41,327 nucleotides of DNA from Ectopseudomonas composti (lineage in GTDB: Bacteria > Pseudomonadota > Gammaproteobacteria > Pseudomonadales > Pseudomonadaceae). The stretch is taken from positions 63,841 to 105,167 of the forward strand of contig NZ_FOWP01000018.1 of the NCBI RefSeq assembly GCF_900115475.1, given 5' to 3'. The notes beneath the pieces were generated by a model that was given only the letters and a program-made list of their open reading frames with translations, searched no databases and was not told the DNA's origin. The position numbers were made by a program, and so were the translations under genes. Shown piece by piece: positions 33,296-41,327 of this stretch. The stretch's first letter is position 1, and each line of letters begins with the position of its first letter.

Positions 33296-33814
33296 ATGCC
33301 AACACCCGCGTATCTGTCCCTCGAAGGCACCAAGCAAGGTCTGATCACTGCTGGCACCTTCACCGAGGACTCGGTCGGCAACATTTTCCAGGAAGGTCAT
33401 GAAGACCAGATTCTGGTTCAAGCCTACAACCATCAGGTCATCATCCCGCGTGACCCGCAGTCCGGCCAACCGACCGGCCAGCGTGTACACAAACCGCTGA
33501 TGATCACCAAGGTCTTCGACAAGTCCTCGCCACTGATCTTCAACTCCCTGACCTCCGGTGAGCGTCTGAGCAAGTGCCGTCTGGAGTGGTACCGCACCTC
33601 CTCCACCGGTACCCAAGAGCACTACTTCACCATCGAACTGGAAGACGCCGTGATCGTCGACGTTCAGTCGCGCATGCCGAACTGCCAGGACCCGAACATG
33701 GCGCACTTCACTCACCTGGAAGACGTCTACTTCACCTACCGCAAGATCGTCTGGACCCACGAAGTCTCCGGTACTTCCGGTTCCGATGACTGGCGTACCC
33801 CGATCGCTTCCTAA
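33296..33814 (+). CDS. hcp: Type VI secretion Hcp tube protein
   Basis: A 172-residue Hcp (TssD), whose hexameric rings stack into the T6SS inner tube and can carry effectors. It belongs to the HcpA/Hcp2-type group: MPTPAYLSLEGTKQGLITAGTF at the N-terminus, the extended loop YNHQVIIPRDPQSGQPTGQRVHKPLMITKVFDKSSPLIFN, and the C-terminal EDVYFTYRKIVWTHEVSGTSGSDDW. AAGGAG lies seven bases before ATG 33296. It heads an orphan island with no sheath or baseplate genes in view, so it must use a T6SS encoded elsewhere. A strong hairpin follows the gene. Confidence 0.96.
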   Translation: MPTPAYLSLEGTKQGLITAGTFTEDSVGNIFQEGHEDQILVQAYNHQVIIPRDPQSGQPTGQRVHKPLMITKVFDKSSPLIFNSLTSGERLSKCRLEWYRTSSTGTQEHYFTIELEDAVIVDVQSRMPNCQDPNMAHFTHLEDVYFTYRKIVWTHEVSGTSGSDDWRTPIAS

Positions 33815-33836
33815 GGCGGGATCGCGTCCGCGTCAC

Positions 33837-33871
33837 CGCAGCGGCCAGGCATCGTCCTGGCCGCTGCGTTT
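33837..33871 (+). terminator. Hairpin terminator/attenuator between hcp and vgrG
   Basis: CGCAGCGGCCAGG at 33837-33849 pairs without mismatch with CCTGGCCGCTGCG at 33856-33868, followed by only three Ts. It would end most hcp transcripts and let some read through into vgrG, in line with the much higher demand for Hcp. The 131 bp from here to vgrG show no further gene. Confidence 0.75.
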
Positions 33872-34002
33872 CGGCAAGCTGCGCATAGAACGCGTCAGCA
33901 GATCGCCGAAAACCTCGACCGTTGCCTGCACGGCGCGGCCGATTCGGTTACAACCTGGAGCGCGCCACGCGCCCATCATGGAATGATCGAGAGGAACAAC
34001 GA

Positions 34003-36087
34003 ATGTTCGCCCAGGCCAACCAGACCCATTTCAGTCTCAGTATCGAAGGCGTCGAACACGACCTGCAGGTGCTCGAATTCAGCGGGCGCGAGGCGATCGA
34101 CCAGCCTTACTCCTTCGACGTGGAACTGATCAGCGAACGCCCCGACCTCGATCTGGAAAGCCTGCTGCATCAGCAAGCTTTCCTCGCCTTCGACCAGAAC
34201 AATACCGGCATCCACGGCCTGATCCACCGCATCGCCCAGGGCGAATCCGGCAAGCGCATGACGCGCTACCGCCTGACTCTGGTACCTCAGTTAGCCTATC
34301 TGGCGCACCGCACCAACCAGCGCATTTTCCAGCACCTGACGGTGGAGAAGATCATCAGCCAGGTGCTCGAAGAGCACGGCATCCAGGGTGATGCCTACCA
34401 ATTCCAGCTCAGCTCGATCTACCCCGAGCGCGAGTACTGCGTGCAATACGACGAAAGCGATCTGCACTTCATCCAGCGCCTGTGCGAAGAGGAAGGGATT
34501 CACTACCACTTCCAGCACAGCACCGATGGCCACATCCTCACCTTCGGCGACGACCAGACCCCGTTCCCGCGCCTGGCGCCGCTGGCCTACCAGCAGGACA
34601 CCGGCCTGGTGGCCGATGACCCGGTGATCAAGCATTTCGGCGTGCGCGTAGAAACCCGCACCAGCCAGGTCACCCGCCGCGACTACGACTTCGAGAAACC
34701 GCGCCTGCAGCTGGAAGCCAAGGCCGACGGTGACGCCCAGCCCAAGCTGGAAGACTACGACTACCCCGGTCGCTACACCGACCGCGAACGCGGCAAGCAC
34801 CTGGCCAAGCGTGCTCTGGAACGGCACCGCCACGACTTCGAGTTGGCACAGGGCGATGGCGACTCACCGACACTGGTCAGCGGTCACTTCCTTGACCTGA
34901 GCGAGCACCCACGCGCGGAGTGGAACCAACTCTGGCTGCTCACCGAAGTGCAGCACGAAGGCAAGCAGCCGCAGGTGCTGGAAGAGTCGGTGCTTGATCT
35001 CCCCTCTCCCATTCATGGGAGAGGGGCCGGGGGAGAGGGTAAAGCTGGCGACGCCGACTTCCACCAAGGCTATCGCAACCGTTTCACCGCCACGCCCTGG
35101 GACGTCCCCTATCGCCCACCGCTAAAGCACCCCAAGCCGCGCATCCTCGGCAGCCAGAGCGCCGTGGTCACCGGCCCGGCAGGCGAGGAAATCCACTGCG
35201 ACCAATACGGCCGGGTGAAGGTGCAATTCTTCTGGGATCGCGAAGGCCAGGCCGACGAGAAAACCAGCTGCTGGCTACGCGTCAGCTCCAGCTGGGCCGG
35301 GGATCGCTACGGCGCCATCACCATTCCGCGTATCGGCATGGAAGTGCTGGTCGCCTTCCTCGAAGGCGACCCCGATCAGCCTTTGGTCACCGGCTGCCTG
35401 TACCACGCCGAACACGTGGTGCCCTACGAACTGCCTGCGAACAAAACCCGCAGCGTCTTCAAGACCCTCAGCAGCCCCAGCGGTGGCGGCTACAACGAAC
35501 TGCGCATCGAAGATCGCAAGGGCGCCGAGCAGATCTACCTCCACGCCCAGCGCGACTGGGACGAGAACATCGAGCACGACCAGAAGATCCGCGTCGGCAA
35601 CGAGCGCCACGACACCGTCGAGGCCAATGCCTACAGCCACTTCAAAGCCGAAGAACACCGCACCACCCACGCTGATCGCAAGACCGAGATCAAGGCCAAC
35701 GACCACCTCACCGTCGGCGACAGCCAGCACATCAAGCTCGGTAACGGCCAGTTCATCAAGGCTGGCCAGGAAATCCACCTCAGCAGCGGCCTCAAGGTCG
35801 TGCTCGAAGCCGGCAGCGAACTGACCCTCAAGGGTGGCGGCAGCTTCATCAAGCTCGACGGCGGCGGCGTGACACTGGTCGGGCCGGTGATCAAGATCAA
35901 CTCTGGCGGGGCAGCGGGCAATGGCTCGGGGGCGGCGCCGATATTGCCGGGGGCGGTGAGGCCGGCGGATGCGGATAAGGCGGGTGAATTGCTGATTCAG
36001 GCGCAGAAGCAAGCCTTGCAGCGCAAACAACCACTCTGCGCTATCTGTGAAGCTGCCAAGCAGGAGGCTGCCCGTGCCGACTCATGA
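34003..36087 (+). CDS. vgrG: Type VI secretion VgrG spike protein
   Basis: A 694-residue VgrG (TssI), the trimeric spike tip. The N-terminal gp27-like part (FSLSIEGVEHDLQVLEFSGREAIDQPYSFDVELIS) runs to about residue 330. The gp5-like OB domain contains ILGSQSAVVTGPAGEEIHCDQYGRVKVQFFWDREGQ, SCWLRVSSSWAG and the beta-helical needle spans about 510-645. A short C-terminal tail ends PLCAICEAAKQEAARADS, with paired cysteines and no fused toxin domain. GAGAGGAA precedes ATG 34003. A repeat element is inserted in frame near residue 333-346. The stop overlaps the adaptor gene, marking this VgrG as the carrier of the downstream effector. Confidence 0.95.
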   Translation: MFAQANQTHFSLSIEGVEHDLQVLEFSGREAIDQPYSFDVELISERPDLDLESLLHQQAFLAFDQNNTGIHGLIHRIAQGESGKRMTRYRLTLVPQLAYLAHRTNQRIFQHLTVEKIISQVLEEHGIQGDAYQFQLSSIYPEREYCVQYDESDLHFIQRLCEEEGIHYHFQHSTDGHILTFGDDQTPFPRLAPLAYQQDTGLVADDPVIKHFGVRVETRTSQVTRRDYDFEKPRLQLEAKADGDAQPKLEDYDYPGRYTDRERGKHLAKRALERHRHDFELAQGDGDSPTLVSGHFLDLSEHPRAEWNQLWLLTEVQHEGKQPQVLEESVLDLPSPIHGRGAGGEGKAGDADFHQGYRNRFTATPWDVPYRPPLKHPKPRILGSQSAVVTGPAGEEIHCDQYGRVKVQFFWDREGQADEKTSCWLRVSSSWAGDRYGAITIPRIGMEVLVAFLEGDPDQPLVTGCLYHAEHVVPYELPANKTRSVFKTLSSPSGGGYNELRIEDRKGAEQIYLHAQRDWDENIEHDQKIRVGNERHDTVEANAYSHFKAEEHRTTHADRKTEIKANDHLTVGDSQHIKLGNGQFIKAGQEIHLSSGLKVVLEAGSELTLKGGGSFIKLDGGGVTLVGPVIKINSGGAAGNGSGAAPILPGAVRPADADKAGELLIQAQKQALQRKQPLCAICEAAKQEAARADS
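35001..35039 (+). repeat. Palindromic intergenic-type repeat inserted in frame in vgrG
   Basis: CCCCTCTCCC-ATTCAT-GGGAGAGGGG at 35001-35026 followed by CCGGGGGAGAGGG is a well-known type of dispersed palindrome that normally lies between genes. Here it is read through as PSPIHGRGAGGEG in the linker between the gp27-like and gp5-like parts of VgrG, without changing the frame. Confidence 0.8.
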
Positions 36088-36961
36088 TCTGCAGCACTTG
36101 CCTTCTGACTTGCCCTGGGACGCGCCTGCGTACCTGCTACTTGACGGCGTCAGCGTCGAAAACCTGCCCAAGCGGCTTTACGAATGGGCCGAGTCGCCAG
36201 ACTTTGACGTCCTGTATTTGGAAACGCCCTGGGCTGAATTGAGTGATGTGTCGCCCTGCCTGATACGCCTTGGCGGGCAATATGACCCAGCCCTGGCTGC
36301 CTTCATGCAAAGCAGCCACGCAGAATGGGGCTATCTGTTGTTCAGCCATGCCAGTCGCGATGCGCTGCTCAAGCACCTGCGCTGGCTGCTCTGCGTCAGT
36401 CATCCATTGGGAGAAAAGATGCTGCTGCGGCTGGCCGATCCAGCCGTCATGCACGCGCTACTGAACCAAACCACGCAAGATAATGACGCAACACTGTCTG
36501 GCCCGCTCGAACAGATCGTCGCTGCTGATCGCATCGAAAACGTCTGGCATCGACATCAACGCCCTGGCTCAACGGTCATCACGCAACAGGATCGTCCCTA
36601 TCAGCTATCCGATAATCAATTGGACATCCTGGGCGAAGTGGCTTTTCGCAATATCCTGATCAGCCTCGACGCGCACATGCGCGACTATTTCCCCCATTAC
36701 CAAACCACACTGAGCCCAACCCAACGCTGGCAACATCTACGCACCCTGGCGGAACGCGCTTACAGCCTGGGTTTCAGCAGCGAATACGAGATCACGCTCT
36801 ACGCCAATCTCTTCGGCCTGCTAGGCGACGACGCGTTGGATAGGAACCCGGACATCGCCACTCTGGTCAATCAATCATCGCCGCTTACGCCCACCCAACG
36901 TATCGAACAGGCAGCGGATCTGGCCTACGCCCGCGCCTCGTCAGCGGAAAGGACTTCCTGA
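36074..36961 (+). CDS. DUF4123 effector-loading adaptor (Tap/TEC)
   Basis: A 295-residue DUF4123 protein, the class of adaptors that load a specific effector on its VgrG and are not secreted themselves. Typical features are the N-terminal AYLLLDGVSVENLPKRLYEW, LYLETPWAELSDVSPCLIRL and the mid-region GYLLFSHASRDALLKHLRWLL...EKMLLRLADP. The C-terminal lobe is more variable and probably binds the effector. The start is GTG at 36074 with AGGAGG six bases upstream, overlapping the vgrG end by 14 nt; its own stop overlaps the effector ATG by one base. Coupled translation of vgrG-adaptor-effector is likely. Confidence 0.92.
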   Translation: MPTHDLQHLPSDLPWDAPAYLLLDGVSVENLPKRLYEWAESPDFDVLYLETPWAELSDVSPCLIRLGGQYDPALAAFMQSSHAEWGYLLFSHASRDALLKHLRWLLCVSHPLGEKMLLRLADPAVMHALLNQTTQDNDATLSGPLEQIVAADRIENVWHRHQRPGSTVITQQDRPYQLSDNQLDILGEVAFRNILISLDAHMRDYFPHYQTTLSPTQRWQHLRTLAERAYSLGFSSEYEITLYANLFGLLGDDALDRNPDIATLVNQSSPLTPTQRIEQAADLAYARASSAERTS

Positions 36962-39900
36962 TGACTGCAAAGAACCCCAACTTAGCCGACAAGACCAAGA
37001 GTGACGCCAAAAGCCCCGTCGGCGCCTGCCCGCTGATGAAGAACAAGGTGCAACTACTGCCACTGCGCTACGGCCTGGTTGAACGGCTCGACCCTTCAGC
37101 GGCCCTGAGCCTGCCCTATCGGCTCAAATCGCGACCGCTGGGTATTCGGCTGATTCGCGATGGCTGGCTATATGTGATCGACAACGAAACCGGCTACCTG
37201 CACGAATATCGCGTCGAAAATGGTCTCGTGAGCAAATTCGTCTGGAAGGGCAAGGAAGCGGCTCAGGATAAGCGCACCGGCACTATTGCCGAGCCTTGTT
37301 TGGTTTTCCCGCGTAACAGCACACTTCATGTGTGTTTTTCCGAAGCACAGTGGACGGCTTTCAAGTGCTCGCAAATGATCAAAAGTCGCGAAGATCGAGA
37401 TTTGTTCATGCAGCGAATCGATCTCGCAAGCGCAGACTGCGACAAGGGCGGCACTCATCTGCTGACGGATGCACAAACGGAAAAGTGGCTTGCCGAAATT
37501 GCCGAGCCCGCAAATGATACCGCAGCCCCTGCCGGCGCCAACCCGCAGGAAGGGCAGGACTATTGCTGGGAGCACGCCCAACTTTTCCGAGCTGCGCAGC
37601 TAGGCGAGTTGAAGAAATCGCTAAGCCCAGTATACGAGAACGACCACTTTTTTCTGGTACTCAAAGACAGCATCGGCGTCATGCGCGACCTGGCTGAAGA
37701 GCAAGACACCGTCGTCAACTGGCTCGAAGAGTGGAGCGGCCAGCAGCGCCAGGAACTCAAGTACGTTATCGGTAGCTATATCGAAACCCTGATGGTGGTA
37801 AGCGATGACACGGCCAAGCAGGCGGGAGTCAGCAGTCCCTTCTTCGAGAAAACCACTCCGGCGCAGCGCGAAACGGTCTACGACTACATCAACGCGCGTA
37901 ATGAGTTGACCTGGGAGCAACGGAGCAATCCAGAGCAAGTGCATTACTCGGGGCGCGGATATGCACCCAATCCAGAGCTCTCAGCCGCACGCAGCAAGGC
38001 AGCAGTCAAGAAGCGCACCATGATTGACGCGCTAGGCGAAGAACTGTACGACGAACTGGCAGACGATATCGAAAACCTCGAAGACCAGAGCCATGCCACC
38101 TTGGAAGGCCAGGGACTGGGTTCCCGAGGGCTACACGATCTGGTTCGCCATGAAGAAATGAAGCAATACCTGGCCGAAGAGCGTAGCCATATGAAGCGCT
38201 GGCTGGCCCGCCTGGATCTGATTACCGAAGACCGTGTCGAGCTGTTTACTCGCCAGGAATTCCACCTGAGTGCCTGGTACTACGACTTCGATCAGCCCAA
38301 TCAGCTACGCGATGCCTTGGTGGTGGAACAGAACTGCACGCGCGATATCTGCCGTACCGAGGAAAGCCTGGTCGAGGTAGGTGAATATTTCCACACCTAC
38401 CCCTATTACGTGCTACCGGCATTTCAGACGCAGTTGACCAGTGCGTTTCTGGCAAAGCAGGCCCAGAAGCTGATCAAATGGCTGGAGAAGGTCAAGGGCT
38501 ACCAGAAGAGCCTGGCCAATGCCCTGCAGCGCCAGGACGATATCGATGAAATTCTGGGCGTGCATTGGACGAAAAGCCTGAATCTGGCTCCGCAGGCGCA
38601 ACAACTCAGCTTGCTGGTAAGCACCACCTACATTCCCGCGCTGTCTTCTCGCAGTGACAAATGGCTACAGAATGCCAAGCAGCAGCATGGCCAGATGCAG
38701 GATCTGCTCGACGAGTTGGACAACCGCAGCAACAGGGGGCAGCGCCTGGGCCATTTGCTGGCGTTGAGGCAGCAAGGCGCCTGGCTGGACGACCCCACCG
38801 ACGAGCAGTTCCAGCGCTACAAAAGTGATATGCAGCGTTTCATTGCCTTGCTCGATAGCGAAGACGAGCTGGTCAGGCAGCGCGACCAAGCGCAACGCGA
38901 TAGCCGAAAACGTACGCGCACCGCTGCTGAGCGCGAACGCTCCAAGGCGCAAAAGCAGCAATACAATCAACAGCTTCAAGCGCTAGCTGCTGAACGTAAC
39001 GCCCTGTTGGCGCAGTTGGAGCAAGGCATCAGTCCAACCAGCTCGCTGGAAAGCGGCCGTGCCGGCCTGCGTATTCGCGGGCTGGACACCAGTCAGCAGC
39101 AACTGCTGGAGAATGAAATCCGCCGCATGCGCAGCGGCCAGATCGGCGGCTATGCCACTCAGGGCACCTATAAGGCGGCATTCAAAAGTGCCTGGCTGCC
39201 AAGCTTGTTGCTGTATATACAGATTAGGAATGCTCTGGCGGCAATAAACACATATAAGGATTTAGGAAATGCTTCGTTTAAAGACGACCTAATTCTTATA
39301 GGCTCATTATCTGGAGCAATGTCTGCCGGTCTATCTATTTACCAGAGCGCCCATATCGTTATGATCAACGAGGTGCTCAAGGGGCTCAATACCGGTAGCC
39401 AAACCCGTTCGGGAGCCTTGTTTGCCGTGCGCTTGGGCAAGCTCGGCCTGGCGTTAGGTACGCCTATCGTTGGTCTTACGGCACTAGGCGCACTGGGCAC
39501 TACCCTGAATAACTGGGGCAAATGGAACGAGGCATTTCGCACGGGCACTGCCGGGGAGCGTACAGGAGCAGTAATGGCGTTTTACGGCGACATGGGCGTG
39601 ACGACCACCAGTGGCCTGCAGACCGCACGCGGCCTGAAAGACCTTTGGCTTTTACGCCAGGAAGCCACGGGCATCATGCGACAAACCCCCGGCATGACCT
39701 ACAAAGCCGCTCGCGCTGCGGCCTGGGCCACGCGCGGCCCGCGCTTCATGACGTACATGGCACGTTTGAGCCCTTGGGGGCTAGCCTTTACGGCTCTGCA
39801 AATCGTTGGAGAGACGGTTTACAACTATCACCACCTCGACGCCCTGCAACGCTGGATGCTGCACTGTTGCTGGGGAGAGAAGGAGAGCCCGCAGTGGAAC

Positions 39901-40395
39901 CTTGAGCGCCATTACCAGTTACTGGCCGAAGCCACACTGCAACCTGTCATACAAGACCTGGGCATGGTCAAGGATGCCAGCACGGGCGATAGCTGGCGTA
40001 CCCTGCGCCTGAGTTTGCCGGGCAGTCGTCTGGCCAGCCTGCAGAACCACACGCTGCATTGGGCAGTCGAACTGCAACAAGGTAATGCCCCCGCCGAGGA
40101 TGCTGGCGTGCAACTGCGAGAGTGTATCCGCCTGGCGGCAACCGAGCCCCTGGCACTGGATCTACGCCTGCCGGCAGACTGGCTGGATGGGCAAAGCCTG
40201 TTGCAACTGCTCCTGGCCTATCAGCCGGAAATGGCCAATGAACCGATCCATGCCGCTACCGGTTATCTGCATTACCGCATCCCGCTGGACATCGCCATAC
40301 GCAGCAAACCCGTTACCGCCACTCACCCCAGCCCAGCCCCCAGTGCGACCCAACTGAGCTGGACGCCCATAACCCCGGAGCATCTACATGGCTGA
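36961..40395 (+). CDS. VasX-like T6SS effector, predicted pore-forming antibacterial toxin
   Basis: A 1144-residue effector. The N-terminus (GACPLMKNKVQLLPLRYGLVERLDP, then LGIRLIRDGWLYVIDNETGYLHEY) is the toxin VasX N-terminal domain shared with the BTH_I2691 effector family. The middle is long and largely helical, with a charged coiled-coil-like stretch at about residues 630-690. Four hydrophobic segments follow at roughly 743-760, 774-800, 826-850 and 936-956, and the last 190 residues are soluble. V. cholerae VasX (about 1085 residues) has the same plan and dissipates target-cell membrane potential, so a colicin-like pore is inferred. It has its own adaptor upstream and a membrane immunity gene overlapping its end by 8 nt. 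A low-GC patch lies in the membrane region. Confidence 0.88.
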   Translation: MTAKNPNLADKTKSDAKSPVGACPLMKNKVQLLPLRYGLVERLDPSAALSLPYRLKSRPLGIRLIRDGWLYVIDNETGYLHEYRVENGLVSKFVWKGKEAAQDKRTGTIAEPCLVFPRNSTLHVCFSEAQWTAFKCSQMIKSREDRDLFMQRIDLASADCDKGGTHLLTDAQTEKWLAEIAEPANDTAAPAGANPQEGQDYCWEHAQLFRAAQLGELKKSLSPVYENDHFFLVLKDSIGVMRDLAEEQDTVVNWLEEWSGQQRQELKYVIGSYIETLMVVSDDTAKQAGVSSPFFEKTTPAQRETVYDYINARNELTWEQRSNPEQVHYSGRGYAPNPELSAARSKAAVKKRTMIDALGEELYDELADDIENLEDQSHATLEGQGLGSRGLHDLVRHEEMKQYLAEERSHMKRWLARLDLITEDRVELFTRQEFHLSAWYYDFDQPNQLRDALVVEQNCTRDICRTEESLVEVGEYFHTYPYYVLPAFQTQLTSAFLAKQAQKLIKWLEKVKGYQKSLANALQRQDDIDEILGVHWTKSLNLAPQAQQLSLLVSTTYIPALSSRSDKWLQNAKQQHGQMQDLLDELDNRSNRGQRLGHLLALRQQGAWLDDPTDEQFQRYKSDMQRFIALLDSEDELVRQRDQAQRDSRKRTRTAAERERSKAQKQQYNQQLQALAAERNALLAQLEQGISPTSSLESGRAGLRIRGLDTSQQQLLENEIRRMRSGQIGGYATQGTYKAAFKSAWLPSLLLYIQIRNALAAINTYKDLGNASFKDDLILIGSLSGAMSAGLSIYQSAHIVMINEVLKGLNTGSQTRSGALFAVRLGKLGLALGTPIVGLTALGALGTTLNNWGKWNEAFRTGTAGERTGAVMAFYGDMGVTTTSGLQTARGLKDLWLLRQEATGIMRQTPGMTYKAARAAAWATRGPRFMTYMARLSPWGLAFTALQIVGETVYNYHHLDALQRWMLHCCWGEKESPQWNLERHYQLLAEATLQPVIQDLGMVKDASTGDSWRTLRLSLPGSRLASLQNHTLHWAVELQQGNAPAEDAGVQLRECIRLAATEPLALDLRLPADWLDGQSLLQLLLAYQPEMANEPIHAATGYLHYRIPLDIAIRSKPVTATHPSPAPSATQLSWTPITPEHLHG

Positions 40396-41327
40396 GGACA
40401 AGTACGCGCGTCTGCCCAGAGCAGGCGACAGCGAACAGCAACTGGGTTTTGAAACCCTGTATCTGGCGCCCAAACCATTACCGACTGGTCAGGCACCTTT
40501 TAGCGCCCAACAGATGCACCGTGAGGTCAATGAGTGCTATCTGGACTTTGCAATGGGCGGCGGAAGCAGAGAATTTGCTGCTAGGGTGACGATAGGAACC
40601 TTGATGCTGTTCATGCTGCTTTATGTGTTCTCCACCGGGCTTATGGCTTGGATTCGTTGGGAGTATTGGGCAGAGTCCTTTTGGGGGACATGGCTATATA
40701 AATTCTACGGCAATTGGATCTGGTGGCTGATATTCCTGTTCTTTACCCTGATGTCAGTCAGCATAGTTGCTTACGCTGCCTATAAAGAAACCCGTCCCCC
40801 CCCCATCCGCTTTAACCGCCAACGCCGCGAAGTCTGCTATGTGCCCGCCGAGGGCAAGCCAGTCTTCATCCCCTGGGAAGAAGTGATTGCCTGCGTGGCC
40901 GTCGAGCAGGTCATTACCCAGTATTCGGCCACTCAACAGTTCAGTTTGCGCCTGGGTTTTCATGACGCAACCAACGAACAGATGCATTGGGTCACTCACG
41001 CTCATGCCAGCCTGATGCTCGCTGTCAGCGAGTGGGAAGCACTGCGCGTGTATATGGAGCAAGGCCCGTCAGCGCTGCCACCGACACCACCACGGGAACA
41101 TGAAGAAGGCACGCTGGAATATTTCTACTTCGCCCGCGATACCTACAAGGAATGCCATGGCGTTATCAGCTACAGCGGATGGTGGCTGCTGCAGCTCTTC
41201 ACGGGCTGGACTATTCCCTGCTATATCGGCGAATGGTTCGAGCGCCTGCCCAAGGCTGGCTTCCCCCAAAGCGTGCGTGAATGGTCCAAACCCCTACCGA
41301 CCGACCAATGGGCCAGGCCCAGTGCCG
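40388..41327 (+). CDS. Predicted membrane immunity protein for the VasX-like effector (DUF6708-like), partial
   Basis: An open frame from ATG 40388 to the window end (313 codons, no stop), overlapping the effector stop by 8 nt. It starts MAEDKYARLPRAGDSEQQLGFETLYLAP. Two strong membrane segments lie at about residues 67-89 and 108-132, followed by PPPIRFNRQRREVCYVPAEGKPVFIPWEEV, a soluble domain, and another hydrophobic stretch (about 262-282). The layout and the FNRQRREVCY segment resemble DUF6708 proteins found after VasX-like toxins. It would protect the producer from the pore by acting in the inner membrane; this is inferred from position and topology. Three consecutive prolines are encoded by a nine-C run. 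The C-terminus is beyond the window. Confidence 0.82.
   Translation, partial: MAEDKYARLPRAGDSEQQLGFETLYLAPKPLPTGQAPFSAQQMHREVNECYLDFAMGGGSREFAARVTIGTLMLFMLLYVFSTGLMAWIRWEYWAESFWGTWLYKFYGNWIWWLIFLFFTLMSVSIVAYAAYKETRPPPIRFNRQRREVCYVPAEGKPVFIPWEEVIACVAVEQVITQYSATQQFSLRLGFHDATNEQMHWVTHAHASLMLAVSEWEALRVYMEQGPSALPPTPPREHEEGTLEYFYFARDTYKECHGVISYSGWWLLQLFTGWTIPCYIGEWFERLPKAGFPQSVREWSKPLPTDQWARPSA

Noticed and set aside
36047..36073. ATG at 36047 as the start of the DUF4123 gene
   Set aside because: It lies inside vgrG without a ribosome binding site; GTG 36074 has AGGAGG at ideal spacing.

Overview
The window looks like chromosome from a high-GC Pseudomonas, probably of the P. mendocina/alcaligenes/oleovorans (Ectopseudomonas) type. 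Three gene sets match known Pseudomonas order: gamma-carbonic anhydrase-prlC-yheV-radical SAM (PA0066-PA0069 in P. aeruginosa), oadA-pycA-pycR-rccR-zwf (PA5435-PA5439), and the mannitol operon mtlR-mtlEFGKDYZ of P. fluorescens. The species assignment is an inference from gene order and repeat families; no rRNA or tRNA gene is visible.

Layout. 1-214: leader-distal end of a type I-F CRISPR array, without cas genes. 215-8492: housekeeping block with a GNAT acetyltransferase, gamma-carbonic anhydrase, oligopeptidase A, YheV, an AraC regulator divergent from a bile acid:sodium symporter-like transporter, a small secreted protein, and a radical SAM protein behind a textbook LexA box. 7587-19784: polyol utilisation, with the regulator mtlR, an ABC transporter (mtlEFGK), mannitol dehydrogenase, transaldolase, xylulokinase, fructokinase and glucose-6-phosphate isomerase in one tight run. 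19946-25290: beta-carbonic anhydrase convergent with a two-subunit pyruvate carboxylase and its divergent LysR regulator. 25362-29610: XdhC-like maturation factor convergent with a Tat-exported two-subunit molybdenum hydroxylase (IorAB-like). 29823-33012: two small envelope-type genes, RccR and zwf. 33100-41327: an orphan type VI secretion island hcp-vgrG-DUF4123-VasX-like effector-membrane immunity protein, the last gene running off the window.

How it fits together. Mannitol and arabitol enter by MtlEFGK. MtlD gives fructose or xylulose, and MtlZ and MtlY phosphorylate them. Tal and Pgi link the products to the pentose-phosphate and Entner-Doudoroff routes, whose first enzyme, Zwf, is also encoded here beside the KDPG-sensing regulator RccR. 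Pyruvate carboxylase refills oxaloacetate from pyruvate and bicarbonate, and a carbonic anhydrase gene lies next to it. The T6SS island carries its own sigma-54 promoter, enhancer-like repeats, a hairpin terminator after hcp, and translationally overlapping adaptor, toxin and immunity genes.

The most unusual features are the VasX-like toxin/immunity pair with a low-GC patch in its membrane region, an intergenic-type palindromic repeat inserted in frame in vgrG, and a polyol operon extended by tal and pgi.
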